Assembly: GCA_045600585.1 (NCBI GenBank)
Contig: JAZRYE010000021.1
Location: 1-61,589, forward strand
Reading direction: 5' to 3'
DNA length: 61,589 nucleotides
Source of the DNA: JAZRYE01 sp045600585
Lineage (GTDB): Bacteria > Bacillota_I > Bacilli_A > RFN20 > CAG-826
This document shows, piece by piece, positions 34,351 through 42,684 of the stretch. Under the pieces are notes generated by a model. It ran no database searches. It was not told where the DNA came from and saw only the letters and a list, made by a program, of their open reading frames with translations. The stretch's first letter is position 1; each line of letters opens with the position of its first letter. A program made the position numbers and the translations under genes.

Positions 34351-34806
34351 ATGAAAGTTGAAAAAGCAAGCGAATTATTAAAAGTATTAGCCGATGAACA
34401 AAGATTAAAAATCTTAAAGACTCTTTATAAATATAATGGTTTCTGCGCTAATGATTTATTAACTGTTGTTGATTGTAAACAAGCAACTTTATCACATCAT
34501 ATGTCTCTTCTTGTCGAATCTGGATTTGTTAACGCAAAGAAAGATGGCAATAAAGTGTACTATTCAATTAATCGTAAACAAATTGGATCCATCATTAACT
34601 TCTTAAGCGACAAGAATTCGCCTGTTGAAATCGAAGAAGGAATAATTGAAAAAGTTGAACCTGCTAAAAAGAAACAATCTAAGACTCTTAAAGAAGCTAC
34701 TAAAGTTATTGAATCTACGGTTAAGGAAACTCCAAAAGAAGTCAAAGTCGAAAAGAAGGAAGAAAAGAAAGAATCAAGAGAATCTCTTCCAACGTTCTTA
34801 CTCTAA
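34351..34806 (+). CDS. ArsR-family regulator with charged C-terminal tail
   Basis: A 151-residue protein. Residues 1-85 form an ArsR winged helix-turn-helix (LLKVLADEQRLKILKTLYKY, CKQATLSHHMSLLVESGFV, KDGNKVYYSINR). The metal-binding ELCVCDL-type motif is absent (the helix reads ANDLLTVVDCKQ), so the ligand may not be a metal. Residues 95-145 are a Lys/Glu-rich, probably disordered or coiled tail, ending SLPTFLL. Such a tail is unusual for the family. AGGAGG precedes the start; a symmetric operator overlaps its promoter. Confidence 0.88.
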   Translation: MKVEKASELLKVLADEQRLKILKTLYKYNGFCANDLLTVVDCKQATLSHHMSLLVESGFVNAKKDGNKVYYSINRKQIGSIINFLSDKNSPVEIEEGIIEKVEPAKKKQSKTLKEATKVIESTVKETPKEVKVEKKEEKKESRESLPTFLL

Positions 34807-34854
34807 TATTTCATTACTAATCTATTCATAAAATATAATAAGGAGAATATACGC

Positions 34855-35079
34855 ATGGCAGAGAGAAAGCAAGTTTATCACATCTCTAAGAGACCAGAAG
34901 ACAACAAATGGCAAGTCTTCTTAAGCGGCAGTGATAAAGTCATCAAGTTATTCGCTACAAAGAAAGAAGCAGAAGAATACACACAAAAGATGGCTGAAAA
35001 CACTGGCAGAGCAATTGTTGCTCATAACTCTAAGGGTGAAAACAAAGGCATGGGCGTTTCTAAAACAAAGAAGAAATAA
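34855..35079 (+). CDS. DUF2188-like small protein
   Basis: A 74-residue basic protein. VYHISKRPEDNKWQVFLSGS and ATKKEAEEYTQKMAENTGRA follow the pattern of DUF2188 (a small beta-alpha fold resembling a double-stranded nucleic-acid-binding or Arc-like unit; function unknown). The tail GVSKTKKK is strongly basic. AGGAG precedes the start. It may share the ArsR transcript (48-base gap) and ends at a strong terminator. Confidence 0.8.
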   Translation: MAERKQVYHISKRPEDNKWQVFLSGSDKVIKLFATKKEAEEYTQKMAENTGRAIVAHNSKGENKGMGVSKTKKK

Positions 35080-35096
35080 GCAAGCTTACACAAAAT

Positions 35097-35132
35097 AAAA
35101 GAGGATCGATTTTATTCGGTCCTCTTTTGTTT
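35097..35132. terminator. Bidirectional terminator between convergent genes
   Basis: Twelve-bp stem AAAAGAGGATCG/CGGTCCTCTTTT (one wobble) with an ATTTTATT loop and T runs on both strands. It serves the DUF2188 gene and the minus-strand membrane protein gene. Confidence 0.88.
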
Positions 35133-35146
35133 ATTGTGATTCGTTA

Positions 35147-35689
35147 TTATTTTTCTTCTACTTTTTCAAATATTATTTTTAATAATACGTTTACTGCAGA
35201 TAGAAGATATGCGGCAGCAAAATAGAAAAGATGAAGTTGTATACCATGTTCTAGGTGAATGCAAAGGAGAACGCCTAAAATGATGTCTCCTGTAGAAATA
35301 AATACTTCAATTATTTGTAATTTATTTTCTTTTACTTCTGGAATTACTTCTTTTAACTCAAATGAGCTTCTAATGATATCAAATAAACCCCAAATCAAAC
35401 AGATTTGTCCGACTGTTAAATCTTCAGTAAATATAAATATAATTCCTAAACATGCCGCTAATAGAGAAAGCATTAAGTAAGTTGATTTTTTATGTGTTTG
35501 ATATCCTTTTTCTAATAAATATATTAAAGCGTGTGCTCCACCTGATACTAAAGTGGCAATGCCTAGTAAAACATGTGCAGATTCTTTTTCAAAGTCTTGA
35601 AAGGCAAAGGTAAAAACAACTATGCCTACAATTATATAAAACGCAATTAATATAATTCTAAAAGTGAATTCCCAATTTAATTTTTTCAT
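35147..35689 (-). CDS. HdeD/DUF308-like membrane protein
   Basis: A 180-residue integral membrane protein with about six hydrophobic helices (near residues 9-28, 38-58, 68-86, 94-110, 125-142, 148-170). The repeated small-residue helices and length resemble the HdeD/DUF308 family, but I cannot fix the family by sequence alone. It starts MKKLNWEFTFRIILIAFYII; convergent with the DUF2188 gene and divergent from the permease gene at 35771. Confidence 0.7.
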   Translation of the reverse strand: MKKLNWEFTFRIILIAFYIIVGIVVFTFAFQDFEKESAHVLLGIATLVSGGAHALIYLLEKGYQTHKKSTYLMLSLLAACLGIIFIFTEDLTVGQICLIWGLFDIIRSSFELKEVIPEVKENKLQIIEVFISTGDIILGVLLCIHLEHGIQLHLFYFAAAYLLSAVNVLLKIIFEKVEEK

Positions 35690-35755
35690 ATTATTAAGCC
35701 TCGTTTCTCATTTTAATTCTTTTGTGCTTTTATATCTATTTTTTTTAAAAAAGAG

Positions 35756-35761
35756 TATAGT
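35756..35761 (+). promoter_or_regulatory. -10 box close to the permease start codon
   Basis: TATAGT ends nine bases before the ATG at 35771 and there is no ribosome-binding site in between, so the mRNA would be leaderless or nearly so. Confidence 0.45.
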
Positions 35762-35770
35762 TTAGTCGTT

Positions 35771-37072
35771 ATGATTCCAAGTATTGTTATTTCTTTGATT
35801 ACATGCATCGCAATAGTGGTAGTCTCTATTGTAAAACCATCAATTAAGATCAAAAGATTCACGCTTAATTTTTATTGGGTAATCGCATTAATTGGTGCTT
35901 TAGTTATTTTGCTAACTAGTTTGTTATCATTTAAAGAATTCTTTAATGGACTTATTTCAAATGAAGGTATAAATCCTTTACAAATTTTGATTCTATTTAT
36001 TTCTATGACAATCATATCAATCTTCTTAGATGAGGTTGGTTTCTTTGAACATATTGCCAATTGGGTAATTAAACATACAAAAGCAAAACAAATGAGCTTG
36101 TTCTTAAGCTTTTATCTACTTGTTTCAATTCTTACTATGTTTACTTCGAATGATATTATCATTCTTACATTAACCCCATTTATTATTTTCTTTTCTAAAA
36201 GAGCAAATATTTCGCCTATTCCTTATCTAGTAGGGGAGTTTGTTGCCGCTAATACTTGGTCAATGATGTTTGTTATTGGTAATCCAACAAATATTTATTT
36301 AGCTTCTAGCTATAACATTACATTCATTGAATATTTTAAAGTTATGGCATTACCAACTTTAGCTGCTGGTTTAATTGAATTATTTATCTTAGTTCAACTT
36401 TTCTATAAGAAATTAAAAGAGCCAATAAATCCTGAGTTTAAAGAATTAGAAAAAGAAGATATTCCATACACAGTTATTGGTTTAACAATATTGATTATTT
36501 GCACAGTATTTTTAATTATCTCTTCATATATAAATTTACCAATGTATTTAATTTCATTCATATCTTGTATAACTCTAATTGTAGCTATTTTATTAACGGC
36601 TTTAATTAGAAGAAAAAAGCCAATTGAATTAGGAAAAACAATGTTAAGAGCTCCTTATGAATTAATACCATTTGTTATATCGATGTTTGCTCTTGTATTG
36701 GCTTTAAATAAATATGAAGTTACTAATAAAATTTGTGAATTATTCGGTACAAACAATACGATATTTAAATATGGCTTTGCTAGTATGCTTTCTGCTAACT
36801 TATTAAACAATATCCCTATGTCTGTAGTGTTTTCCTCTATTTTAAAAGGTCTAGAAGGAACTTCTTTACAAGGCGCTATTTATGCTTCAATTATGGGTAG
36901 CAACATTGGTGCCTTCTTAACACCTATTGGAGCACTCGCAGGCATCATGTGGATGGGCATATTAAAGAATCATGGAATCAAATATTCGTTCCTTGATTTT
37001 ATTAAATACGGCTTTATTATCGCTATTCCAACAATTTCTATTGCGTTATTAACTTTGTACTTTGTACTATAG
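35771..37072 (+). CDS. ArsB/SLC13-like ion permease
   Basis: A 433-residue membrane protein with about eleven helices and the repeated topology of the ion-transporter superfamily (ArsB, NhaD, citrate permeases). The two hairpin regions SNDIIILTLTPFIIFF near residue 122 and the second-repeat NLLNNIPMSVVFSSILKG with SNIGAFLTPIGALAGIMW near 380 are typical of this group. The substrate cannot be told (arsenite, dicarboxylate, sodium/proton). No Shine-Dalgarno sequence is visible. Its 3' end overlaps the convergent pepT end by six bases. Confidence 0.85.
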   Translation: MIPSIVISLITCIAIVVVSIVKPSIKIKRFTLNFYWVIALIGALVILLTSLLSFKEFFNGLISNEGINPLQILILFISMTIISIFLDEVGFFEHIANWVIKHTKAKQMSLFLSFYLLVSILTMFTSNDIIILTLTPFIIFFSKRANISPIPYLVGEFVAANTWSMMFVIGNPTNIYLASSYNITFIEYFKVMALPTLAAGLIELFILVQLFYKKLKEPINPEFKELEKEDIPYTVIGLTILIICTVFLIISSYINLPMYLISFISCITLIVAILLTALIRRKKPIELGKTMLRAPYELIPFVISMFALVLALNKYEVTNKICELFGTNNTIFKYGFASMLSANLLNNIPMSVVFSSILKGLEGTSLQGAIYASIMGSNIGAFLTPIGALAGIMWMGILKNHGIKYSFLDFIKYGFIIAIPTISIALLTLYFVL

Positions 37073-38260
37073 TTTTGCAATATCGATAACAATTTCAATC
37101 ATCTTTTGATATTCTTGAATATCTAAAAATTCATATCTACCGTGGTGGTTATAACTACCTGTTCCAAGGTTTGGAGTAACTAAACCCATTTTGGAGAACG
37201 TAGCCCCATCAGTACCGCCTCTAATTTTAGTATGAACTGGATTTAATCCGTTTTTAATCAATGCTTTATTTGCAACTTTGACTGCTCTTGGATCTTTATC
37301 GACATATGGCTTCATATTTTCATATTGATATTTGATATTACATTCAATTTTTGCCTTAGGATATTTTGCTTCTAATTCTTTAACAACTTTATTGATGTTT
37401 TCTATTCTTTTATCCATTAAAGAATTATCGAATTCTCTGATAATCATGTCTAATGAAGCTGATTCAGAACTACCTTCAATTGAATTAATATGCCAATAGC
37501 CTTCATCTTCATTTGCTTCAAAAGGCGTCTCTCCTTTTGGCATTTTGTTTATAAAATCATTTATGACTAATAAGGCATTTATTAAAGCGTTTTTACCTTC
37601 ACCAGGATGGACTGCCACTCCATTAATTTTTATATTGACTGCATATGCATTGAAATTTTCATAGTCAACGTAATTAATATTTGCTCCATCACAAGTAAAT
37701 GCATAATCTGCATCCATTTTTTCTAAAGAGAAGTGTAATGAACCTTCACCAATTTCTTCATCGACTGTGAAAGCAATGGAAATAGGATGATGTTTAATTT
37801 CTGAATGTTCGTGGAAATATTCAACCATGGACATGATGATAGCAATACCTGCTTTATCATCAGCGCCTAATAACGTATTACCATCTGTGACTACTAAATC
37901 ATGTCCTATATGGTTTAATAAATGAGGAAATTCCTTAGCAGAAAGTGTATATTTCTCGTTTAATTTAAAATCTTTTCCATCATAATTTTTAATTATTTGT
38001 GGATTAACATTTGTATCTGTTACTTCTAATGCTGTATCAATATGAGCGTTAAAACCTATTCGATCACCTTCACCAGGAATATGTCCATACACAATGCCAT
38101 ATTCATCCATATATGCATCTTCTACACCTAATGATTTAAGTTCTTCAACTAAGACTCTTGATAAGTCTTTTTGCTTTTCTGTTGATGGGGTAACTCCTGT
38201 AGTATCGTTTGCTTGTGTATCAATTTTTACATATTTAATAAATCTATCTAAGTATTTCAT
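37067..38260 (-). CDS. pepT: Peptidase T (tripeptidase)
   Basis: A 397-residue M20-family aminotripeptidase. The start is the ATG at 38260 with GAGGG upstream (the frame extends further but without a ribosome-binding site), giving MKYLDRFIKYVKIDTQAN. GFNAHIDTALEV near residue 75 has the zinc His and Asp, GADDKAGIAIIM the bridging Asp, FTVDEEIGEGSLHF near 173 the catalytic Glu pair, and IRGGTDGATFSKMGLVTPNL near 350 belongs to the C-terminal catalytic segment. Length matches (about 405). Cytoplasmic. Confidence 0.95.
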   Translation of the reverse strand: MKYLDRFIKYVKIDTQANDTTGVTPSTEKQKDLSRVLVEELKSLGVEDAYMDEYGIVYGHIPGEGDRIGFNAHIDTALEVTDTNVNPQIIKNYDGKDFKLNEKYTLSAKEFPHLLNHIGHDLVVTDGNTLLGADDKAGIAIIMSMVEYFHEHSEIKHHPISIAFTVDEEIGEGSLHFSLEKMDADYAFTCDGANINYVDYENFNAYAVNIKINGVAVHPGEGKNALINALLVINDFINKMPKGETPFEANEDEGYWHINSIEGSSESASLDMIIREFDNSLMDKRIENINKVVKELEAKYPKAKIECNIKYQYENMKPYVDKDPRAVKVANKALIKNGLNPVHTKIRGGTDGATFSKMGLVTPNLGTGSYNHHGRYEFLDIQEYQKMIEIVIDIAKL

Positions 38261-38358
38261 AATTTGCCCTCTTGCTTTATATTGTATTCTCTTTACCAAA
38301 TAAGCAAAATACTAAAAGCCGTGTTTTGTTTGCTATTAATTTATAAATAAGACATAAT

Positions 38359-38943
38359 ATGTCCATGGAAAAAATAATTATTAAAAGAAAAGAATATGAA
38401 CTAGTTGAGTCTAAAGAAGATGGAACTAGTGTTATTAGCCGCAAAGGAAAGAATTATCTTTTAAGAAAGTTCAATAATTCAGAAGAGTTCTTTTCGTTTG
38501 TTACACAGGCTAAAAAGATTAAAGCATCAGGTGTTAATAACCCAAAAGTAGTGGTCATTGATAAAAAATCATATTCATTCATTACAGAATATGTTCAAGG
38601 TCCAACTTTATTATCAATTCTTGCTAAAGAAGATTTATCAGATCAAATATATGATGAATTATTTAGAATGTATTGGTATGCAAAAGCTGATAAATTAGCT
38701 CTTGATTATCACACTGAAAATTGGATTATCAATAATGGTAATCTTGTTTATACACCTTTTACTTGTTCTCCTTTTGAGAATAACGACGTATTCATTAAAA
38801 ATGAAGTAAGACAATGGTTCTTTACAAAAGAATTTGTTGAATACGCAAAAAGTAAAGGTATTGAAGTCAACGAAAATAGATTAGAGAGTGAATATGCAGT
38901 TAATAAGAAAATCGCTCTCATCACTTTGAAATTCTATCGTTAA
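38359..38943 (+). CDS. Small protein-kinase-like protein
   Basis: A 194-residue soluble protein that I do not recognise by name. Its layout suggests a reduced kinase fold: an N-terminal beta-rich lobe with NYLLRKF (a possible nucleotide-lysine strand), a hinge-like FITEYVQGPTLLSIL near residue 75, and LDYHTENWIINNGNLVYTPF near 115, which resembles the catalytic HxxxxN and metal-loop region of aminoglycoside/lipopolysaccharide kinases. The usual DFG/DxD is not clear, so it may be inactive. The start may be 38359 or the next ATG at 38365; no ribosome-binding site is seen. Confidence 0.65.
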   Translation: MSMEKIIIKRKEYELVESKEDGTSVISRKGKNYLLRKFNNSEEFFSFVTQAKKIKASGVNNPKVVVIDKKSYSFITEYVQGPTLLSILAKEDLSDQIYDELFRMYWYAKADKLALDYHTENWIINNGNLVYTPFTCSPFENNDVFIKNEVRQWFFTKEFVEYAKSKGIEVNENRLESEYAVNKKIALITLKFYR

Positions 38944-38958
38944 TTAAAATTGCTATTA

Positions 38959-39002
38959 AGAGTGTTGTCCTTGCCTAACCACTCTAATAATAAAACAAGG
39001 AG
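38959..39002 (+). promoter_or_regulatory. preQ1 riboswitch (class I-like) controlling queT
   Basis: Stem P1 is AGAGTG/CACTCT (38959-38964 with 38980-38985). The loop holds CCTTG, which can pair with CAAGG (38996-39000) after the A-rich linker, making an H-type pseudoknot. The tail AAAACAAGG and the loop end TAAC match conserved preQ1-I positions known to me. CAAGG overlaps the AAGGAGG ribosome-binding site of queT, so ligand binding should block translation. Confidence 0.8.
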
Positions 39003-39011
39003 GTTGAAACT

Positions 39012-39509
39012 ATGAAAGTTTCCGTCAAATCTATTGCCTTTAATGGCATTATCGCAGCAATCTATGTTGTATTAACTATAGTTGCTGCACCTTTTTCTTA
39101 TGGCCAAATTCAATTTCGAGTAGCAGAAATGCTATGCATCTTATGCTTCTTTAGAAAAGATGCAATCATCGGTTTAACAGCAGGATGTTTAATTGCAAAT
39201 ATCGGTAGTTCAGTAGGAGCTATTGATATGTTATTTGGCACCGCTGCAACATTAATTGCGTGTTTAGGAATGGCGTTCTGCAAACAATTATTAGTTGCTA
39301 TATTCTTACCTATAGTAGTTAATGCTTTTGTAGTTGGGGCAGAATTATATTTCTTCTTAGAACTCCCATTCTGGGCCAACGTTATGTGGGTTGGAATAGG
39401 TGAAGCTGCAGTTTTAATTGTTGGCTATATCATTATGTTATGCATCAAAAAGAAGACAAAATTCTATGAAGTTATAGACGCAAAACAAAATATAGATTTT
39501 AAGTTTTAA
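39012..39509 (+). CDS. queT: QueT queuosine-precursor transporter
   Basis: A 165-residue membrane protein of the QueT family, thought to be the substrate-binding S component of an ECF transporter for preQ0/preQ1. KSIAFNGIIAAIYVVLTIVA then FSYGQIQFRVAEMLCIL, CLIANIGSSVGAIDMLFGTA and the C-terminal helices are typical. It follows a preQ1 riboswitch and precedes tgt, queA and queH, all of queuosine salvage. The energising ECF subunits are not in this window. Confidence 0.94.
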   Translation: MKVSVKSIAFNGIIAAIYVVLTIVAAPFSYGQIQFRVAEMLCILCFFRKDAIIGLTAGCLIANIGSSVGAIDMLFGTAATLIACLGMAFCKQLLVAIFLPIVVNAFVVGAELYFFLELPFWANVMWVGIGEAAVLIVGYIIMLCIKKKTKFYEVIDAKQNIDFKF

Positions 39510-39518
39510 ATAATCTTA

Positions 39519-39524
39519 TATAAT
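39519..39524 (+). promoter_or_regulatory. Consensus -10 box directly before tgt
   Basis: TATAAT ends seven bases before the tgt ATG (39532), with no ribosome-binding site, so the transcript would start at or next to the ATG (leaderless). Confidence 0.55.
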
Positions 39525-39531
39525 AAGTGGC

Positions 39532-40656
39532 ATGAAAGATTTTTATTTAGAAATATTACACGTTGATAAACAAACAGGTGCAAGATATGGCATCCTTCAT
39601 ACTCCGCATGGCAATTATGAAGTTCCAATGTTTATGCCTGTGGGCACTTTAGCGACCGTTAAAACGCTTTCACCAGAAGAATTAAAAGATATGGGCGCAG
39701 GTGTCATTTTAGCTAACACTTATCACTTATCTATTAGACCTGGTGCTGATTTAGTTGCTAAAGCAGGTGGTCTTCATAAATTTATGAATTATGATGGACC
39801 AATTCTTACTGATTCAGGTGGATTCCAAGTTTTCTCTTTAGCAGAAAATAGAAAAATTACTGAAGAAGGCGTTGCTTTTAAAAATCACCTTAATGGTGAT
39901 AAACTTTTCTATTCACCAGAAATTGTCATGGATATAGAACAAAAACTTGGACCAGATATTGCAATGTGCTTAGATGAATGCATTCCTTATCCAGCAAGCT
40001 ATGAATACGCTAAAAAGTCGACAGAAAGAACTCTTAGATGGGCACAAAGATGTAAAGACCATCATACAAGAGAAGATCAAGCAGTCTTTGGCATTGTCCA
40101 AGGTGGCGATTATCAAGATTTAAGAGAAATGTGTGCTAAAGAATTAGCTAAGATGGATTTCCCTGGTTATTCCATTGGTGGTACATCTATTGGTGAGCCT
40201 AAAGAAGTTTGCTTTAGAATGATTGACTATGCTGTTAAATACATGCCTTATGAGAAACCAAGATATTTAATGGGTGTCGGTTCAATTGACTATATTTTAG
40301 GTGGCATTGCTCGTGGTGTTGATATGTTTGATTGTGTCTTACCAACACGTATTGCAAGACATGGTGCACTTATGACTTCCTATGGAAGAGTTAATATTAA
40401 AAATGAAAAATATAAAGAAGACTTCACTCCATTAGATCCTAATTGCGATTGCTACTGCTGTAAAAATTACACAAAAGCTTATTTAAGACATTTATATGTA
40501 TGTGATGAAACATTTGGCAAAAGACTTATGTCATTACATAACATTCGTTTCTTAATCAAAATCGTTGAAGGTGCTAGAAAAGCTATTCAAGAAGATAGGT
40601 TTGGAGATTATATGAAAGAAACTTTAGAAGCCTTTGGAGATAAGAGAGGATTCTAA
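39532..40656 (+). CDS. tgt: tRNA-guanine transglycosylase Tgt
   Basis: A 374-residue enzyme exchanging guanine at position 34 of GUN-anticodon tRNAs for preQ1. The barrel motifs LTDSGGFQVFSL near residue 88 (base Asp), GIVQGGDYQDLR near 187, GGTSIGEPKE near 218 and the nucleophile Asp in GVDMFDCVLPTR near 260 are intact; the zinc site reads NCDCYCCKNY with a later His. Length matches. There is no visible Shine-Dalgarno site. queA follows immediately. Confidence 0.97.
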   Translation: MKDFYLEILHVDKQTGARYGILHTPHGNYEVPMFMPVGTLATVKTLSPEELKDMGAGVILANTYHLSIRPGADLVAKAGGLHKFMNYDGPILTDSGGFQVFSLAENRKITEEGVAFKNHLNGDKLFYSPEIVMDIEQKLGPDIAMCLDECIPYPASYEYAKKSTERTLRWAQRCKDHHTREDQAVFGIVQGGDYQDLREMCAKELAKMDFPGYSIGGTSIGEPKEVCFRMIDYAVKYMPYEKPRYLMGVGSIDYILGGIARGVDMFDCVLPTRIARHGALMTSYGRVNIKNEKYKEDFTPLDPNCDCYCCKNYTKAYLRHLYVCDETFGKRLMSLHNIRFLIKIVEGARKAIQEDRFGDYMKETLEAFGDKRGF

Positions 40657-40657
40657 T

Positions 40658-41698
40658 ATGGATATTGATTTATTTGATTTTTATTTACCAGAAGAATTAA
40701 TTGCTCAAAAACCGTCAGATAAAAGAGATCATTCTCGTTTATTAGCAATTAATAGAACTGAACATACTTACGAAGATAAGCATTTCTTCGATATTATCAA
40801 TTATTTAAATCCTGGTGACGTTTTAGTTAGGAATAACACAAAAGTTATTCCAGCTCGTCTATTAGGAATAAAAGAAAAGACTGGTGCACATTGTGAACTT
40901 CTTCTTTTAAAGCAATTGGATGGCGATAATTGGGAATGTTTAACAAGACCTGCTAAATCGCTTAAGGTTGGCGCGAGAGTTGATTTCGGCGAAGGCAAAT
41001 TGATCGCTGAAGTCATTGAAGAAAAAGATGAAGGCATTAGAGTTGTTAAGATGATCTATGAAGGAATCTTTTTAGAAGTCCTTGATCAATTAGGTAAAAT
41101 GCCATTACCTCCATATATTAAAGCTCAATTATGCACGAATGATAGATATCAAACTGTATATGCAAAATATGAAGGAAGTGCTGCTGCTCCAACAGCAGGA
41201 TTCCATTTTACTGAAGAACTGTTTAATCAAATAAAAGCTAAGGGAATTGAAGTAGTGGATATCACTCTCCACATTGGTTTAGGAACATTTAGACCGGTTA
41301 AAGTTCAAGATACTAAAGACCATGTTATGCATTCTGAAGTTTATGAAATAAGCGAAGAATCCGCTGCTAAATTAAATAAAGCAAAAGCGGAAGGTAGACG
41401 TATTATTGCTATCGGAACCACATCGATTAGAACCCTTGAAGCTAACTATTCTAAATACAACACATTCCAACCTACAAGAGAAGCAACTAATATATTTATT
41501 CAACCTGGTTATAAATTTAAAGTAGTGGATGCAATTATCACTAATTTCCATCTTCCTAAATCTACTTTGATCATGCTTATTTCTGCATTCCTTGGAAGAG
41601 AATATACTTTAGAAGTTTATAAGCACGCTGTTGATAATAAATATAGATTCTTCTCCTTTGGGGATTCGATGTTTATTTATGGACGAAATAAAGATTAA
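40658..41698 (+). CDS. queA: S-adenosylmethionine:tRNA ribosyltransferase-isomerase QueA
   Basis: A 346-residue enzyme that transfers the ribosyl part of SAM to preQ1 in tRNA to make epoxyqueuosine. LFDFYLPEELIAQKPSDKRD at the N-terminus, VRNNTKVIPARL near 53, EGSAAAPTAGFHFTEEL near 170 and ITNFHLPKSTLIMLISAFLG near 290 are diagnostic. The start at 40658 has AGAGGA upstream; an in-frame ATG seven codons earlier lies inside tgt. Overlaps the queH start by 20 bases. Confidence 0.97.
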   Translation: MDIDLFDFYLPEELIAQKPSDKRDHSRLLAINRTEHTYEDKHFFDIINYLNPGDVLVRNNTKVIPARLLGIKEKTGAHCELLLLKQLDGDNWECLTRPAKSLKVGARVDFGEGKLIAEVIEEKDEGIRVVKMIYEGIFLEVLDQLGKMPLPPYIKAQLCTNDRYQTVYAKYEGSAAAPTAGFHFTEELFNQIKAKGIEVVDITLHIGLGTFRPVKVQDTKDHVMHSEVYEISEESAAKLNKAKAEGRRIIAIGTTSIRTLEANYSKYNTFQPTREATNIFIQPGYKFKVVDAIITNFHLPKSTLIMLISAFLGREYTLEVYKHAVDNKYRFFSFGDSMFIYGRNKD

Positions 41699-42302
41699 TT
41701 ATCAAAAAGAATTAGAAAAGATAATTTGCAATATAAAAAATAGTGGAATTAGGCCATCTCTTTTACTTCACGCTTGCTGTGGCCCTTGTTTTACTCTTCC
41801 TTATGAAGAACTTAAGGACTATTTTGATATAACAATTATCTATAACAATTCCAACATCTATCCAGAAGAAGAATACATGCGTAGAAAAGAAGAACTCAAG
41901 CACTATATCAAAGAGATAGGTGCGGATATTAAAATAATAGAATTTGACTATGACAATTTAAACTACATAAAAGATTTGGAACCACTCGCAAATGTCAGAG
42001 AAGGTGGAGAGAGATGCCGCCTTTGTTTTAGAAATAGATTGTCTTTTGGATATCAATATGCAGTGGATCATAATTTTGATTATTTCGGAACAGTCATGTC
42101 AATTTCCCGTTTTAAAAACTCTCAAGACTTAAACCACATTGGCCTTGAACTACAAGAGCAGCATCCAAGTGTAAAATGGCTCCCAGCTGATTTTAAAAAG
42201 AATGATGGATATATGAAATCAAAAGCCATTGTTAAGGAGCATAACATGTATTTTCAAAATTATTGTGGATGTCAATTTTCAATGCGAAAAGATGAAAAAT
42301 AA
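41679..42302 (+). CDS. queH: Epoxyqueuosine reductase QueH
   Basis: A 207-residue QueH-type (non-B12) epoxyqueuosine reductase completing queuosine synthesis. LLLHACCGPCF (Cys33, Cys34, Cys37), the paired GGERCRLCFRNRL near residue 108, and NYCGCQFSM near the end supply the iron-sulfur and metal ligands. The start at 41679 makes it overlap queA by 20 bases; an upstream in-frame ATG at 41631 is less likely. Choosing QueH over QueG fits an anaerobe without B12 dependence. Confidence 0.92.
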   Translation: MDEIKINYQKELEKIICNIKNSGIRPSLLLHACCGPCFTLPYEELKDYFDITIIYNNSNIYPEEEYMRRKEELKHYIKEIGADIKIIEFDYDNLNYIKDLEPLANVREGGERCRLCFRNRLSFGYQYAVDHNFDYFGTVMSISRFKNSQDLNHIGLELQEQHPSVKWLPADFKKNDGYMKSKAIVKEHNMYFQNYCGCQFSMRKDEK

Positions 42303-42365
42303 GCACTTATTAAAGTGCTTAATATAAATAAAATATTTATTTATCGGCTGTTTTTGCCGTTTTTA
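42301..42365 (+). terminator. Two hairpins after queH
   Basis: A perfect 8-bp stem AAGCACTT/AAGTGCTT with ATTA loop lies at 42301-42320 but lacks a T tract. A second stem CGGC/GCCG (42345-42359) is followed by TTTTTATTTT and is the more likely terminator. Confidence 0.6.
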
Positions 42366-42523
42366 TTTTATGAACGAAATTTCATCAAAATTAGCAAAAA
42401 AATAGCTTAAAAAAAGCGAAAAATGAGCTATGTTTTTTAGTCATTTTGATCCTTTTTGCACGTGATTCTGATAATAAATTTATCCGTGTACGCACACATT
42501 TTTTATTTTTTTATTAAATATTA

Positions 42524-42552
42524 TTGACACGCGTATATATATTGAGTAATAT
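42524..42552 (+). promoter_or_regulatory. Near-consensus promoter of the ribosomal protein operon
   Basis: TTGACA at 42524-42529 and TAATAT at 42547-42552 with exactly 17 bases between. Transcription would start near 42560, about 125 bases before rpsJ. Confidence 0.85.
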
Positions 42553-42559
42553 TTTAACG

Positions 42560-42684
42560 TTGTCTGCCTGCGTTGAAGTGCGAGGTTGCTGACACACCCA
42601 GAATCGTTGTCATGAAGGTGTTGCCAGGTAATTCGGATGGAGCAGTTAAGACATAGCCTGTCACTGATATAAGGAGGAAATTTC
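42560..42684 (+). promoter_or_regulatory. Long leader of the S10 operon, probable ribosomal-protein autoregulatory RNA
   Basis: This GC-richer leader (GTGCGAGGTTGCTGACACAC, then GGTGTTGCCAGG and GGAGCAGTTAAGACATAGCC) stands out from the AT-rich flanks and can form several stems, for example ACACC with GGTGT. It ends with AAGGAGG before rpsJ. S10 operons of Firmicutes have structured leaders bound by a ribosomal protein; I infer the same here but did not fold it. The rest of the 382-base gap 42303-42523 holds only terminators and AT-rich sequence. Confidence 0.6.

Noticed and set aside
42560..42684. tRNA or small structured RNA gene before rpsJ
   Set aside because: No acceptor stem, anticodon arm or CCA context; position and promoter fit an mRNA leader.
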